Shown here: piece by piece, positions 1 to 7,881 of the stretch | Layout: the number at the start of each line of letters is the position of its first letter | Position numbering within the stretch: the stretch's first letter is position 1 | Source of the DNA: Ponticaulis koreensis DSM 19734 | GTDB lineage: Bacteria > Pseudomonadota > Alphaproteobacteria > Caulobacterales > Hyphomonadaceae | Length of the DNA: 64,000 nt | Direction: 5' to 3' | Assembly: GCF_000420665.1 (NCBI RefSeq) | Contig: NZ_ATVJ01000002.1 | Location: 496,001-560,000, forward strand | The notes under the pieces: generated by a model | What the model was told of the DNA's origin: nothing | The model's input: the letters and a program-made list of their open reading frames with translations, nothing else | Database searches by the model: none | Translations under genes and position numbers: made by a program

Positions 1-507
1 TCCAACCCAGTTCCAGCGCGCTTCAGTCCGCGTCAGAATATCAGTCCAGACGGTCCCTTCGGCCGTCTCACAAAGCTGGTCATCAATCACGAGCTCGGAG
101 AGGTTGAGGCGGAACTGGCCGTTCAGATCGCGCACTTCCTGCTGCAGGTTCAACAGATCACGCGTTCCGCCCATGGCGCGGATATCAGCAAGACGCGTGC
201 GACCACCAAGGCCAGAGGACACTTTCCCCTCGCCGGTAATGCTTCCACCCGACAGAGAAAATTCGCCGGAAACGGCTCCAGTCAGCAGTGCTGTGAGGCT
301 GGTCCTGAACGCAACATCGCCAACCGGCTGGATGCCATACATCACGTTTTCGACACGTCCATTCCAGACGGTACCGGAAGCAACAGCATACCGCACAGAC
401 GGGTCACGGCTGGTGACCTGATCCATGACAAAGCGCGCAGGCGTCATCGCGAAGGCAATGATGGCCGCGAGGACAACAACGAGACCGGCAGACAAAAACC
501 ACTTCAT
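1..507 (-). CDS. gspN: Type II secretion protein N (GspN), 3' end cut by window
   Basis: Inner-membrane accessory protein of the type II secretion system. The ATG at 507 overlaps the gspM stop by one base (TGATG), so translation is probably coupled. The protein begins MKWFLSAGLVVVLAAIIAFA, a signal-anchor, followed by a T2SSN-like periplasmic region with 'SGTVWNGR' and 'GGRTRLADIRA'. GspN is the usual last gene of alphaproteobacterial gsp operons and resembles GspC/L-associated factors; its exact function is poorly defined. About 169 codons are visible and the C-terminus lies beyond position 1. Identification rests on operon position plus the membrane anchor and 'G-x-V-W-x-G' style motif. Confidence 0.82.
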   Translation of the reverse strand, partial: MKWFLSAGLVVVLAAIIAFAMTPARFVMDQVTSRDPSVRYAVASGTVWNGRVENVMYGIQPVGDVAFRTSLTALLTGAVSGEFSLSGGSITGEGKVSSGLGGRTRLADIRAMGGTRDLLNLQQEVRDLNGQFRLNLSELVIDDQLCETAEGTVWTDILTRTEARWNWVG

Positions 508-989
508 CACGCGCCCTCACGTTGCAAGAGAACACTTCCGCGAAGCGTGTTGTTTTCAGGTCGCTTTCTCAGTTCCGCGCGCTGAACCGACAGGCCATAC
601 CTGCCCTCAAGTTCGGTCAGCCAAAGCATGAGTGCCTGCGCATTCACCGTATCAAACCATACTGTTGTCTGGTTTGAGCCAGAGGGTTGCAGGCGAACAA
701 TCTGAAGCCCTGCCGCTGTAGCCGTACGGCTCAATAGAAGCTCAAGGCTTTCATTTGTCGTCTCGACGCCAGACGGAACCGCTGCGACCTGACTTTCCAA
801 CTGGGCTATACCCTGAAACACCTGCTGCGCTTCAAGAGACATGCGGCGATACTCGCGCTCTGCATTGTTATGCGCATCACGCAGAGGGACAAACATCAGA
901 AAATACACTACCAGGATGGCCGTAAGGCCACCTGCTATCAGGATCATCATGCGTTCGCGGCCTGTCAGGCCATGCCACCACTCTCTCAT
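507..989 (-). CDS. gspM: Type II secretion protein M (GspM)
   Basis: Bitopic inner-membrane protein of the T2SS assembly platform, partner of GspL. The 160-residue protein has a short cytoplasmic head (MREWWHGLTGRERMM), one membrane helix at about residues 13-34, a coiled-coil-like stretch, and a small ferredoxin-like periplasmic domain, which is the usual GspM plan and length. It overlaps gspL by 4 bases upstream and gspN by one base downstream, so it sits in a translationally coupled run. Sequence conservation of GspM is always low; the call leans on architecture and position between gspL and gspN. Confidence 0.88.
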   Translation of the reverse strand: MREWWHGLTGRERMMILIAGGLTAILVVYFLMFVPLRDAHNNAEREYRRMSLEAQQVFQGIAQLESQVAAVPSGVETTNESLELLLSRTATAAGLQIVRLQPSGSNQTTVWFDTVNAQALMLWLTELEGRYGLSVQRAELRKRPENNTLRGSVLLQREGA

Positions 990-2161
990 GGCTGACCTCC
1001 AAAGCTTGCTTCACCGACGATGACACCACCCTCCTGACGCGCACCGCCAAGCTCAAGGCTGAGACCGCGGCGTTCAAAGCTATCTCTCAGCCGGTCACGG
1101 CTCTCATAACCCGCAAACTGCAGAGATGCCGTAATCTGGCCCGACGTCCGATCAAAGGTCAGGCCCTGCAGAGAGACACCCTCGACTTCTTCCAGCCCCG
1201 CATAGAGAGCCGCAGAAAGTTCAATAAAGGACGCTCCGCTACCGCCCGGTGCGTTACGCATTTTCAGAGCCACTTCGCGTGACGGGTCAACGACACGCCC
1301 TTCCTCAGGAAAGGCACGGGAATACGCGGTGACCATAGAGTCATAGAGATCATCGCTCGCCTTGTTCAAGCCAATTACGCTGACACCAAGTGAGGCAATC
1401 CATATCAGTAGCGCTGCGGCAGCGAGGCCCAAGGTTGCTGACCAGCCACTCAGCTTGAACTGTCCTTGCGACCGGCGCGCATATGCGCCCTGTCGCAAAT
1501 CAATGCCTGCACCAGCCAGCAGGTTAGGCGCGATAAATGCAACGTAACTGTCCACGCGTGACGTTTCACCCGGCACATCAGTCAGCTGACTGTCGTCGCT
1601 GACAATGTGCTGAACCGATTGAAGGTCAGCCTGCTGCAAAATCGCCGGAACAAGATCAGCCGCAAGATGCGGATCGCATCCATGGAACCGCTCGCCGTCA
1701 TAAATTATGACGCGGCCATCACCGTCGAAAACGAAGGGCTCTCCTTCAGTGAAGAGCGACGTTTCGGGAATAAGCTCAGCACGCGCAAGAAGCTCTGCAG
1801 GAACGACTTCGCAGGCACTTAGCCACTCCGACATGGCATCGTCGGAAACGACGGCGACTGTACGCGTATTCGGGTTTTCCGGTGCACGTGGTCCAATCGC
1901 TATATGAAGCTCGCTGACTGGCTGGCTAAGATCATCTTCGAGCTGGAAAAGAGCTGCCGTGCGCAAATCCGCCATAGACCGCGTAGCTGCGGTGACCGTC
2001 GACATAAAAACGTCTGGCCCCGGCACAAGCAAAACAACGCGGTCCGCAATGACGTCTGACAACGTCTCGCGCAAAACGGGTTCTACCTCATTTTCAGAGC
2101 GCGCAATGAACCAGTCATCCCCCATTGGGGTGCCAGGCAGGCGCGCAAACAGAACACTCAT
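986..2161 (-). CDS. gspL: Type II secretion protein L (GspL)
   Basis: Inner-membrane platform component linking the GspE ATPase to the periplasmic pseudopilus machinery. The 391-residue protein has a large cytoplasmic actin-like-fold region (about 1-240), one membrane helix near residues 243-264 (LGLAAAALLIWIASLGV), then a periplasmic ferredoxin-like domain containing 'LSAALYAGLEEVEGVSL'. Size and layout are typical. The start overlaps the gspK stop by 4 bases and the end overlaps gspM by 4 bases. Confidence 0.9.
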   Translation of the reverse strand: MSVLFARLPGTPMGDDWFIARSENEVEPVLRETLSDVIADRVVLLVPGPDVFMSTVTAATRSMADLRTAALFQLEDDLSQPVSELHIAIGPRAPENPNTRTVAVVSDDAMSEWLSACEVVPAELLARAELIPETSLFTEGEPFVFDGDGRVIIYDGERFHGCDPHLAADLVPAILQQADLQSVQHIVSDDSQLTDVPGETSRVDSYVAFIAPNLLAGAGIDLRQGAYARRSQGQFKLSGWSATLGLAAAALLIWIASLGVSVIGLNKASDDLYDSMVTAYSRAFPEEGRVVDPSREVALKMRNAPGGSGASFIELSAALYAGLEEVEGVSLQGLTFDRTSGQITASLQFAGYESRDRLRDSFERRGLSLELGGARQEGGVIVGEASFGGQP

Positions 2162-3159
2162 TCGTCAACTCCGATCCGCCGCCTGACCAGCTGGACACTG
2201 TTATCCGATCCGAGACGGAACACCGCCTCATAGCTTGTCATGGCTTCGGCATAAACCACTTCACCGGAAAGTCTGAAAAATTTCGACGTCGTGCCGAGTA
2301 GCGTCTCATGACGCAATTCAGGCGCCACCGCCGCGAGCGTCGGCTCGGTCAGAAATGTTTCGACATCCGGAAATTCCAGATCGCCCTGCGCTTCCATAAT
2401 TGCGCGCATGCTTTCACGGCCAACCTGACCAGAGAACACAGCGCTCATAATGGGCGCGTGGCGTTCATCCATCGTATTGATATTGAAAACGCCAATGGCC
2501 TCATCAGGACGAGCGCACACATAAGGCGCAATCATACGATACAACTCCGGCGTATAGCCGCGCATATCCAGTAACTCAGCTGGCGTCACTATTGGCCCGT
2601 TAGCCGCAGAGCGTGGCTGAGAGAGGCTCGCGTAAAAGCCGTTCTCCGCACCAAACGCCTGCTGTACTGAGTCGGCATCAATCCAGTCTTTCGCCACCTG
2701 CATCAACTGCTGCGCATCACTCTGTGGCAGATCGAGCGCTTTAAGAAGTTCGACATAGAACCCGCCTGCATCAATCGCAGCCGTTGTCTCGGAGTCCTCG
2801 GCTTCATGGCCCAGGCTATTCAGATTGAAGCAGTTCGTCGCATCATCCACGCGCGCCATCAATCGCCCGCCCTCAATAGGAAAGGCAATTGTCTGGCCAA
2901 GCCCCGGAGAGAAGCGCGTAATGCTGCCTTGCGTGAGTTCGCTCAGCTGCGCAATTTTCTGCGCAGCAAGCGTTTCAGCGCCGCTGACATACCATCCAAT
3001 CTGGTTGCGAGCGCCCGTCATGGAGGCGACCTGAACCGAACGCGTGACCGTTTGAAGAATGCCAACGCTGACGACAGATAGCGTCGCGACAAGCAAAAGC
3101 ACAACAAGCAGAGCGGCGCCCGTGTCATTGCCCTTTATCTTCTGTTTCCCAGAGGTCAT
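2158..3159 (-). CDS. gspK: Minor pseudopilin GspK
   Basis: Largest minor pseudopilin, capping the T2SS pseudopilus tip with GspI and GspJ. The prepilin leader ends at Gly14 and the mature protein begins AALLVVLLL: the position that is Glu5 in other pseudopilins is Val here, which is the known exception for GspK. The 333-residue length and the inserted alpha domain ('NLNSLGHEAEDSE', 'VFNINTMDERHAP') match the family. Cleavage would be by a prepilin peptidase such as the one at 16656-17288. Start at 3159 abuts the gspJ end. Confidence 0.92.
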   Translation of the reverse strand: MTSGKQKIKGNDTGAALLVVLLLVATLSVVSVGILQTVTRSVQVASMTGARNQIGWYVSGAETLAAQKIAQLSELTQGSITRFSPGLGQTIAFPIEGGRLMARVDDATNCFNLNSLGHEAEDSETTAAIDAGGFYVELLKALDLPQSDAQQLMQVAKDWIDADSVQQAFGAENGFYASLSQPRSAANGPIVTPAELLDMRGYTPELYRMIAPYVCARPDEAIGVFNINTMDERHAPIMSAVFSGQVGRESMRAIMEAQGDLEFPDVETFLTEPTLAAVAPELRHETLLGTTSKFFRLSGEVVYAEAMTSYEAVFRLGSDNSVQLVRRRIGVDE

Positions 3160-3779
3160 CAGATCGCACCTCCTGCTGGCAGAAGGAACATCCAGACCAT
3201 TTCAGGTTTGTCCGCGGGGCGCACGACGAGACGCACAGCGGGCGGCGAAGTAATCGGCGTTTCCGGCGTTGCCCGCCATTCACGCGTCCAGAGCTGGCCC
3301 TGATTGAACTCGGCATAGACGTCATCCAGCCCGTCCAGCAGGACTTCATCGCGGAAATCGTCATTGAAAAGCGGGTCCGCAAATGGTCGCGTCCTGCGAA
3401 TGAGGCGACCGTTTTCGAACACATAGCGCACAGCGAAAAGCCCGCTTCGCTCCTCCGTCAGGCCGGGATTGGTCCAGCCGTCGCGAACGAACGCGAACAG
3501 AAGCCCGGCTTCACCAATCCCACCGCCCAGAAAGGATGCGGATGGGTCCAGAACCGGCCGACTTTCAGAGGCGCGCGGCACCCATTGCAAAAGGTCTTCA
3601 CGAATACGCGTATGCGCCTGAGCATAGGCTTGCGTCTGCTCCGTGGAGGCTGCCAGCGCATCGCGGCTCCGGAAAGAGCTCAGCAGCACTGTCGTTCCCG
3701 CAATGGAGATGGTCGAAATGATGAAGAGCGACACCAGCACTTCGATGAGGGAGAAACCGTGATCAGAGCGCATGGTCAT
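3159..3779 (-). CDS. gspJ: Minor pseudopilin GspJ
   Basis: Minor pseudopilin forming the tip complex with GspI and GspK. The leader MTMRSDHG is followed by FSLIEVLVSLFIISTIS, a clear type IV prepilin cleavage site with Glu5 and a hydrophobic helix. The 206-residue length is typical. The C-terminal part carries the beta-rich domain ('RYVFENGRLIRRTRPFADPLF'). Overlaps gspI by 4 bases. Confidence 0.92.
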   Translation of the reverse strand: MTMRSDHGFSLIEVLVSLFIISTISIAGTTVLLSSFRSRDALAASTEQTQAYAQAHTRIREDLLQWVPRASESRPVLDPSASFLGGGIGEAGLLFAFVRDGWTNPGLTEERSGLFAVRYVFENGRLIRRTRPFADPLFNDDFRDEVLLDGLDDVYAEFNQGQLWTREWRATPETPITSPPAVRLVVRPADKPEMVWMFLLPAGGAI

Positions 3780-4159
3780 TCCCTCCGAAAGCCATATCGC
3801 AGAACAAGTGTCTGCTCTGAATCGCCGAGAGACACCCGAACCGTCACGCCCAAAAGCCCCGCCTCACTGGTATTCTGAATGTCGCGTCGCCATTCGAAAT
3901 CGTATCCGCCCATCACCGTTTCACCCTGAGAGCCACCCAGCGTAAGGCGATCATTCAGATAGGTTTCAACAAGAACATTTTCCGCAACAAATTCGGCATA
4001 TGTGCGCGCTGCCATCAGGCCAGAAGAGCGTATATTCTGTGTAATCAGCGTCATGGTCGCGATGGCGACGGTTGCGAAAATGGCGAGCGCTACCAAGCTC
4101 TCGAACAGTGAAAACCCCGCATCATTTTGATTGGCGGTTCGATTAGCGGGAAGCGTCAT
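3776..4159 (-). CDS. gspI: Minor pseudopilin GspI
   Basis: Minor pseudopilin nucleating tip assembly. The 127-residue product has leader ending NQNDAG then FSLFESLVALAIFATVAIATM, with Glu5. The C-terminal 'WRRDIQNTSEAGLLGVTVRVSLGD' fits the T2SSI domain. The start lies 17 bases inside the end of gspH, and the end overlaps gspJ by 4 bases. Confidence 0.92.
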   Translation of the reverse strand: MTLPANRTANQNDAGFSLFESLVALAIFATVAIATMTLITQNIRSSGLMAARTYAEFVAENVLVETYLNDRLTLGGSQGETVMGGYDFEWRRDIQNTSEAGLLGVTVRVSLGDSEQTLVLRYGFRRE

Positions 4160-4652
4160 GAATCGTCACCTCCCCTGTCTGGCTGATATCGATCCCGACA
4201 CTCTGATTGCGCCAGTTGAGTTCCAGCGAGGCTTCAGTCGCAAAGCCGGACGGATCGAACCAGATGTCCGGAAGGACCGGCGCGTCATCATCTTGCGTGG
4301 TGCGGAATACCGGCTCGTCATCGCCCTCAAGAACGACTTCAGTATCAGGATGGAGCGCAAACACCGGTGTATCTCGCATGCCTGTTGGCGCGCGCCAGAG
4401 ACCGCGATCAAATACAAGTACGCGAACCTCGTTCTCCTCTAGCAGGAGACCACGCGGCGCGCCGCCCAGTATGGCTTCCGTCCGTTGATTATTAAGAAGC
4501 CGGTCCAGCGTTCCACGCACTTCAATCAACGGTGTCGGTGAACGCGGTAGCGACAAGACAACAAAGCTCGACGCCAGCCCGACAATGAACAGGGCGACCA
4601 TGATCTCAATGAGGCTAAGCCCCGCATCAGATCTTAAATCGCCCGATTGCAC
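4143..4652 (-). CDS. gspH: Minor pseudopilin GspH (GTG start)
   Basis: Minor pseudopilin linking the tip complex to the major GspG shaft. It starts with GTG directly after the gspG stop (TAGGTG), with a GGGGAGAG ribosome-binding sequence inside the 3' end of gspG, implying translational coupling. The leader ends SDAG, then LSLIEIMVALFIVGLAS with Glu5. The 169 residues include the GspH/FimT-type beta domain. The end overlaps gspI by 17 bases. Confidence 0.9.
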   Translation of the reverse strand: MQSGDLRSDAGLSLIEIMVALFIVGLASSFVVLSLPRSPTPLIEVRGTLDRLLNNQRTEAILGGAPRGLLLEENEVRVLVFDRGLWRAPTGMRDTPVFALHPDTEVVLEGDDEPVFRTTQDDDAPVLPDIWFDPSGFATEASLELNWRNQSVGIDISQTGEVTIHDASR

Positions 4653-5132
4653 CTAGTTCTCTCCCCAGTTCCCGACATCAGCGTTGAGATCTTCACCGCC
4701 GGGACGGCCATCCGCACCAAGTGAGAAGATGTCGATACGACCGCGTTCACCCGGATTGCGGTACTGATACGGATTGCCCCAAGGGTCAGCTGGAATTTCA
4801 GAACGCAGCAGATAGCCTCCCTGCCGGTAGAGTTCTGCCCGGTTCAGCCCTGTTGGCGCTTCAACAAGCGCCTCCAGCCCCTGCTCTGTAGTTGGAAATG
4901 TCAGCATGTCGGAATTGTACTCGTACAGCGCCGTTTCGAGCGCCTGAATGTCGGTACGTGCTTTCTGAACCATAGCGCGGTCACGAGACGGCAATACGTT
5001 GATCATCACGACCGTTGCGAGCAAGCCCATGATGAATACGGCCACCATGATCTCTGTCAGGCTGAAGCCTTCCTCTCCGCGGTTGCGGCGCTGCGATTTG
5101 CGAGCGAGCAGAGTTTTTAGCCAGGTCATCAT
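4653..5132 (-). CDS. gspG: Major pseudopilin GspG
   Basis: Main subunit of the T2SS pseudopilus, which drives substrates through the GspD secretin. The leader ends NRGEEG, then FSLTEIMVAVFIMGLLATVV with Glu5. The C-terminus carries the conserved GspG core ('FPTTEQGLEAL', 'DPWGNPYQYRNPG', 'SLGADGRPGGEDLNADVGNW'), including the calcium-site region. Start chosen at 5132 (MMTW, 159 residues) behind AGGAGAAA; the second ATG at 5129 has better spacing and is equally possible. A longer upstream reading would run back into gspF. Confidence 0.93.
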   Translation of the reverse strand: MMTWLKTLLARKSQRRNRGEEGFSLTEIMVAVFIMGLLATVVMINVLPSRDRAMVQKARTDIQALETALYEYNSDMLTFPTTEQGLEALVEAPTGLNRAELYRQGGYLLRSEIPADPWGNPYQYRNPGERGRIDIFSLGADGRPGGEDLNADVGNWGEN

Positions 5133-5142
5133 TTTCTCCTGA

Positions 5143-6357
5143 TCAACCGATAACGAATGAATTGAGCTGCAAAATTGGCAGCATGATAGATAGAACAACT
5201 AGGGCGACCATGCCGCCGAGCACGAGAATAATCAGCGGCTCAAGCAGGCCGAGCGCTACCTTGGTCGCCGCTTCGAACTCGTCTTCCAGATATTTCGCGC
5301 CGCGCAGCAACATGTCGGGCAGCTGACCGCTCGCCTCACCACTGGAGGAGAGCTGTGTGATCAGCGCCGGAAAGACGCCGGTCGACTTCATGGCGCGGCT
5401 AATGCCTGCGCCCTCGCGGACCTTCACAATGATGTCTGACACCGCGTTTTGAAACACGAGGTTCCCGAGGCTGCTGCGTGCTGCGGATAGACTTTCCAGA
5501 ACCGGGGCACCATTGCCCAGCAGCGTAGAAAGGGTTCGCGCGAAACGGGCGGTATTCACCTGCGTCAGCATGGTGCCGATAACCGGCAATTTCAGCATCA
5601 CCCCGTCGACTATGCGCTTCACTTTCGGCAGCGCGAAAAGCCGCGTCAGGCCAAAGATGGCAGCAACGATGACGGCCAGAATGATCAGACCGTAATTTTG
5701 CAGAACATCGCTAATGCCGATGACGATACGCGTCAGCATTGGGAGTTCCTGATTCATCGTCGTGAACTGCTCGATGACCCGCGGCACAACAAAGGTCATC
5801 AGGCCAACCATGACGAGAAGCGCCGTGAAGGCCAGCACCATCGGGTAGATGAGCGCTGTCTGCACGGTTTGACGAACCTTGCGCGAGCGTTCCAGATACT
5901 CTGCAAGACGCTCAAGCACTGCGCCCAGATCACCAGACGCTTCGCCAGCGGCAACGATGGACCGATAAAGCCCGTTAAAGACCTTCGGATGTTCGCCCAA
6001 CGCTTCCGACAGGCGATAGCCCTCCGTCACAGAGTTCCGGATCGCGAGCAGCGTTTTACGTACACCCGGCTTTTCTGCCTGCGCGGCAGCTGCCGCGATG
6101 CTTTCCTCTACCGGTGTGCCGGAGCCAATCATAATCGCCCATTGGCGCGTAATGAGCAGCAAATCAGATTGCGAAACGGACGCAGCGCTGAGGCTGGATA
6201 GCGCTGACTTCGGCTTCTCTTTTGCCTCTTCCAGCTTGAGCGGCGTCATCTGGCGCACGCGAAGTTCGCGGCGCGCAGCCCGCGCTGAATCGGCAGCGAT
6301 TACGCCCTTTTCACGCTTTCCCTCCGGTGAGAGCGCGACATAATCAAATGTCGGCAT
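5143..6357 (-). CDS. gspF: Type II secretion platform protein GspF
   Basis: Polytopic inner-membrane platform protein that couples GspE to pseudopilus growth. The 404 residues hold two T2SSF domains (about 70-195 and 275-400) separated by membrane helices, with the signature 'GEASGDLGAVLERLAEYLE' in the first and 'GEASGQLPDMLLRGAKYLE' in the second. The N-terminal 'FDYVALSPEGKREKGVI' is typical. The start overlaps gspE by 14 bases. Confidence 0.95.
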   Translation of the reverse strand: MPTFDYVALSPEGKREKGVIAADSARAARRELRVRQMTPLKLEEAKEKPKSALSSLSAASVSQSDLLLITRQWAIMIGSGTPVEESIAAAAAQAEKPGVRKTLLAIRNSVTEGYRLSEALGEHPKVFNGLYRSIVAAGEASGDLGAVLERLAEYLERSRKVRQTVQTALIYPMVLAFTALLVMVGLMTFVVPRVIEQFTTMNQELPMLTRIVIGISDVLQNYGLIILAVIVAAIFGLTRLFALPKVKRIVDGVMLKLPVIGTMLTQVNTARFARTLSTLLGNGAPVLESLSAARSSLGNLVFQNAVSDIIVKVREGAGISRAMKSTGVFPALITQLSSSGEASGQLPDMLLRGAKYLEDEFEAATKVALGLLEPLIILVLGGMVALVVLSIMLPILQLNSFVIG

Positions 6358-7855
6358 TGCCCTCTCCTTCCGGGCGACAGACCCGAAGTACTTCTTCGGC
6401 TGTGGTGATGCCGTTCAAAACGTGTCTTACGCCATTCTGGAACAGGCTTTGCGCTTCGCGGAAGGCATAGTTTTCCATGTTCTGCTCAGACGCTTCGTCA
6501 TGGATCATACGCTTGAGCGAGCTGTCCACCGTGATCATCTCGAACACGCCTGCACGTCCGGAATAGCCCGAATTGCTACAAGAGAGGCAGCCTTTGGCGC
6601 GATAGAAAACAAGATCAGGTGATGGCGTGAGGCCCAGAGCACGAACTTCGAAGTCTTCTGGCGTATAGGCTTCACGGCAAGACGGGCACAGTCGGCGGAC
6701 AAGGCGCTGAGCCAGAACGCCGCGTAGCGTTGAGCTCAGCAGGAATGGCTCAATACCCATATCGCGAAGACGCGTCACAGCGGCAATCGCGGAGTTGGTG
6801 TGAACGGTTGAGAGCACCACGTGGCCGGTGAGCGAGGCCTGAACGGCGATCTCGGCCGTCTCGATGTCACGGATCTCGCCAACCATCACAACGTCAGGGT
6901 CCTGACGCAAAATAGCGCGCAGACCGGCAGCAAATGTGAGGCCGACTTTGGTGTTCACCTGCGTCTGGCCGACACCATCCAGACCATACTCGATCGGGTC
7001 TTCCACGGTGAGAATATTACGGGACTGGTCGTTCAGAAGAGTGAGGCCGGAATAGAGCGTTGTTGTCTTACCGGAGCCGGTCGGACCCGTCACAAGGATG
7101 ATGCCGTTCGGGCTCTTGAGCGCGGCTTTGAAGGCATCCAGCGTGGACTGGTCCATGCCCAGATCGAGCAGGTTCAGACGCGCTTGTTCCTTATCGAGAA
7201 GACGCAGAACCACGCGCTCGCCATACCGTGATGGCAGCGTGGAGACACGCACATCGATGGAGCGTCCACCGAGTGCCAGAGAGATACGGCCATCCTGCGG
7301 CATGCGTTTCTCAGCAATATCGAGGCGTGCCATGACCTTGATACGTGAGACAAGCAGCGGCGCCAGACGACGCGAGGGCGAGAGCACGTCCTGCAGAACA
7401 CCATCAATCCGGTAGCGGATGGAGAGCTTGTCTTCATATGGCTCGATGTGAATGTCGGACGCGCGGCGCTTGACCGCTTCGTAGATCAGACCGTTGATCA
7501 GACGAATGATCGGCGCATCGTCTTCAGCATCCAGAAGGTCAGCCGTCTGTGGAATCCCCTCAACGAGAGAGGCCAGGTCTTCACGGTCTTCAAGGCCGCT
7601 TTCCTGATACTCGTCATCAATGCCTTTGGCCGCATAAACGGTCGACAAAATCTGGTCGAACTCAGTTCGGGATAGCGACTTCAGATGTGCGACTGGACCG
7701 ACAGCGCGTCGCGCCTCAAGAACAGACAGGACGCGCGCACCCTCGCGAACACCAAGGGTCAGCGCTTCACCGCCTTCGGCTCCCGGTGGAAGCAGAAGCA
7801 CGCCGTGATCCTTGGCGAAATTATACGAGATGGTTGCTGCCCGTTGGCTGGCCAT
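6344..7855 (-). CDS. gspE: Type II secretion ATPase GspE
   Basis: Cytoplasmic hexameric ATPase powering the T2SS. The 503 residues contain the Walker A motif GPTGSGKTTT (Lys263), the Asp-box around 288, Walker B 'DPDVVMVGEIRD' near 319-330, the His-box 'STVHTNSA', and a tetracysteine zinc element (CPSC ... CLSC) near the C-terminus that distinguishes GspE from twitching ATPases. The N-terminal domain is short. It follows gspD with a 26-base gap and overlaps gspF. Confidence 0.96.
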   Translation of the reverse strand: MASQRAATISYNFAKDHGVLLLPPGAEGGEALTLGVREGARVLSVLEARRAVGPVAHLKSLSRTEFDQILSTVYAAKGIDDEYQESGLEDREDLASLVEGIPQTADLLDAEDDAPIIRLINGLIYEAVKRRASDIHIEPYEDKLSIRYRIDGVLQDVLSPSRRLAPLLVSRIKVMARLDIAEKRMPQDGRISLALGGRSIDVRVSTLPSRYGERVVLRLLDKEQARLNLLDLGMDQSTLDAFKAALKSPNGIILVTGPTGSGKTTTLYSGLTLLNDQSRNILTVEDPIEYGLDGVGQTQVNTKVGLTFAAGLRAILRQDPDVVMVGEIRDIETAEIAVQASLTGHVVLSTVHTNSAIAAVTRLRDMGIEPFLLSSTLRGVLAQRLVRRLCPSCREAYTPEDFEVRALGLTPSPDLVFYRAKGCLSCSNSGYSGRAGVFEMITVDSSLKRMIHDEASEQNMENYAFREAQSLFQNGVRHVLNGITTAEEVLRVCRPEGEGNADI

Positions 7856-7881
7856 AAGCTGTCTTCAGTTCGTCATCTTGG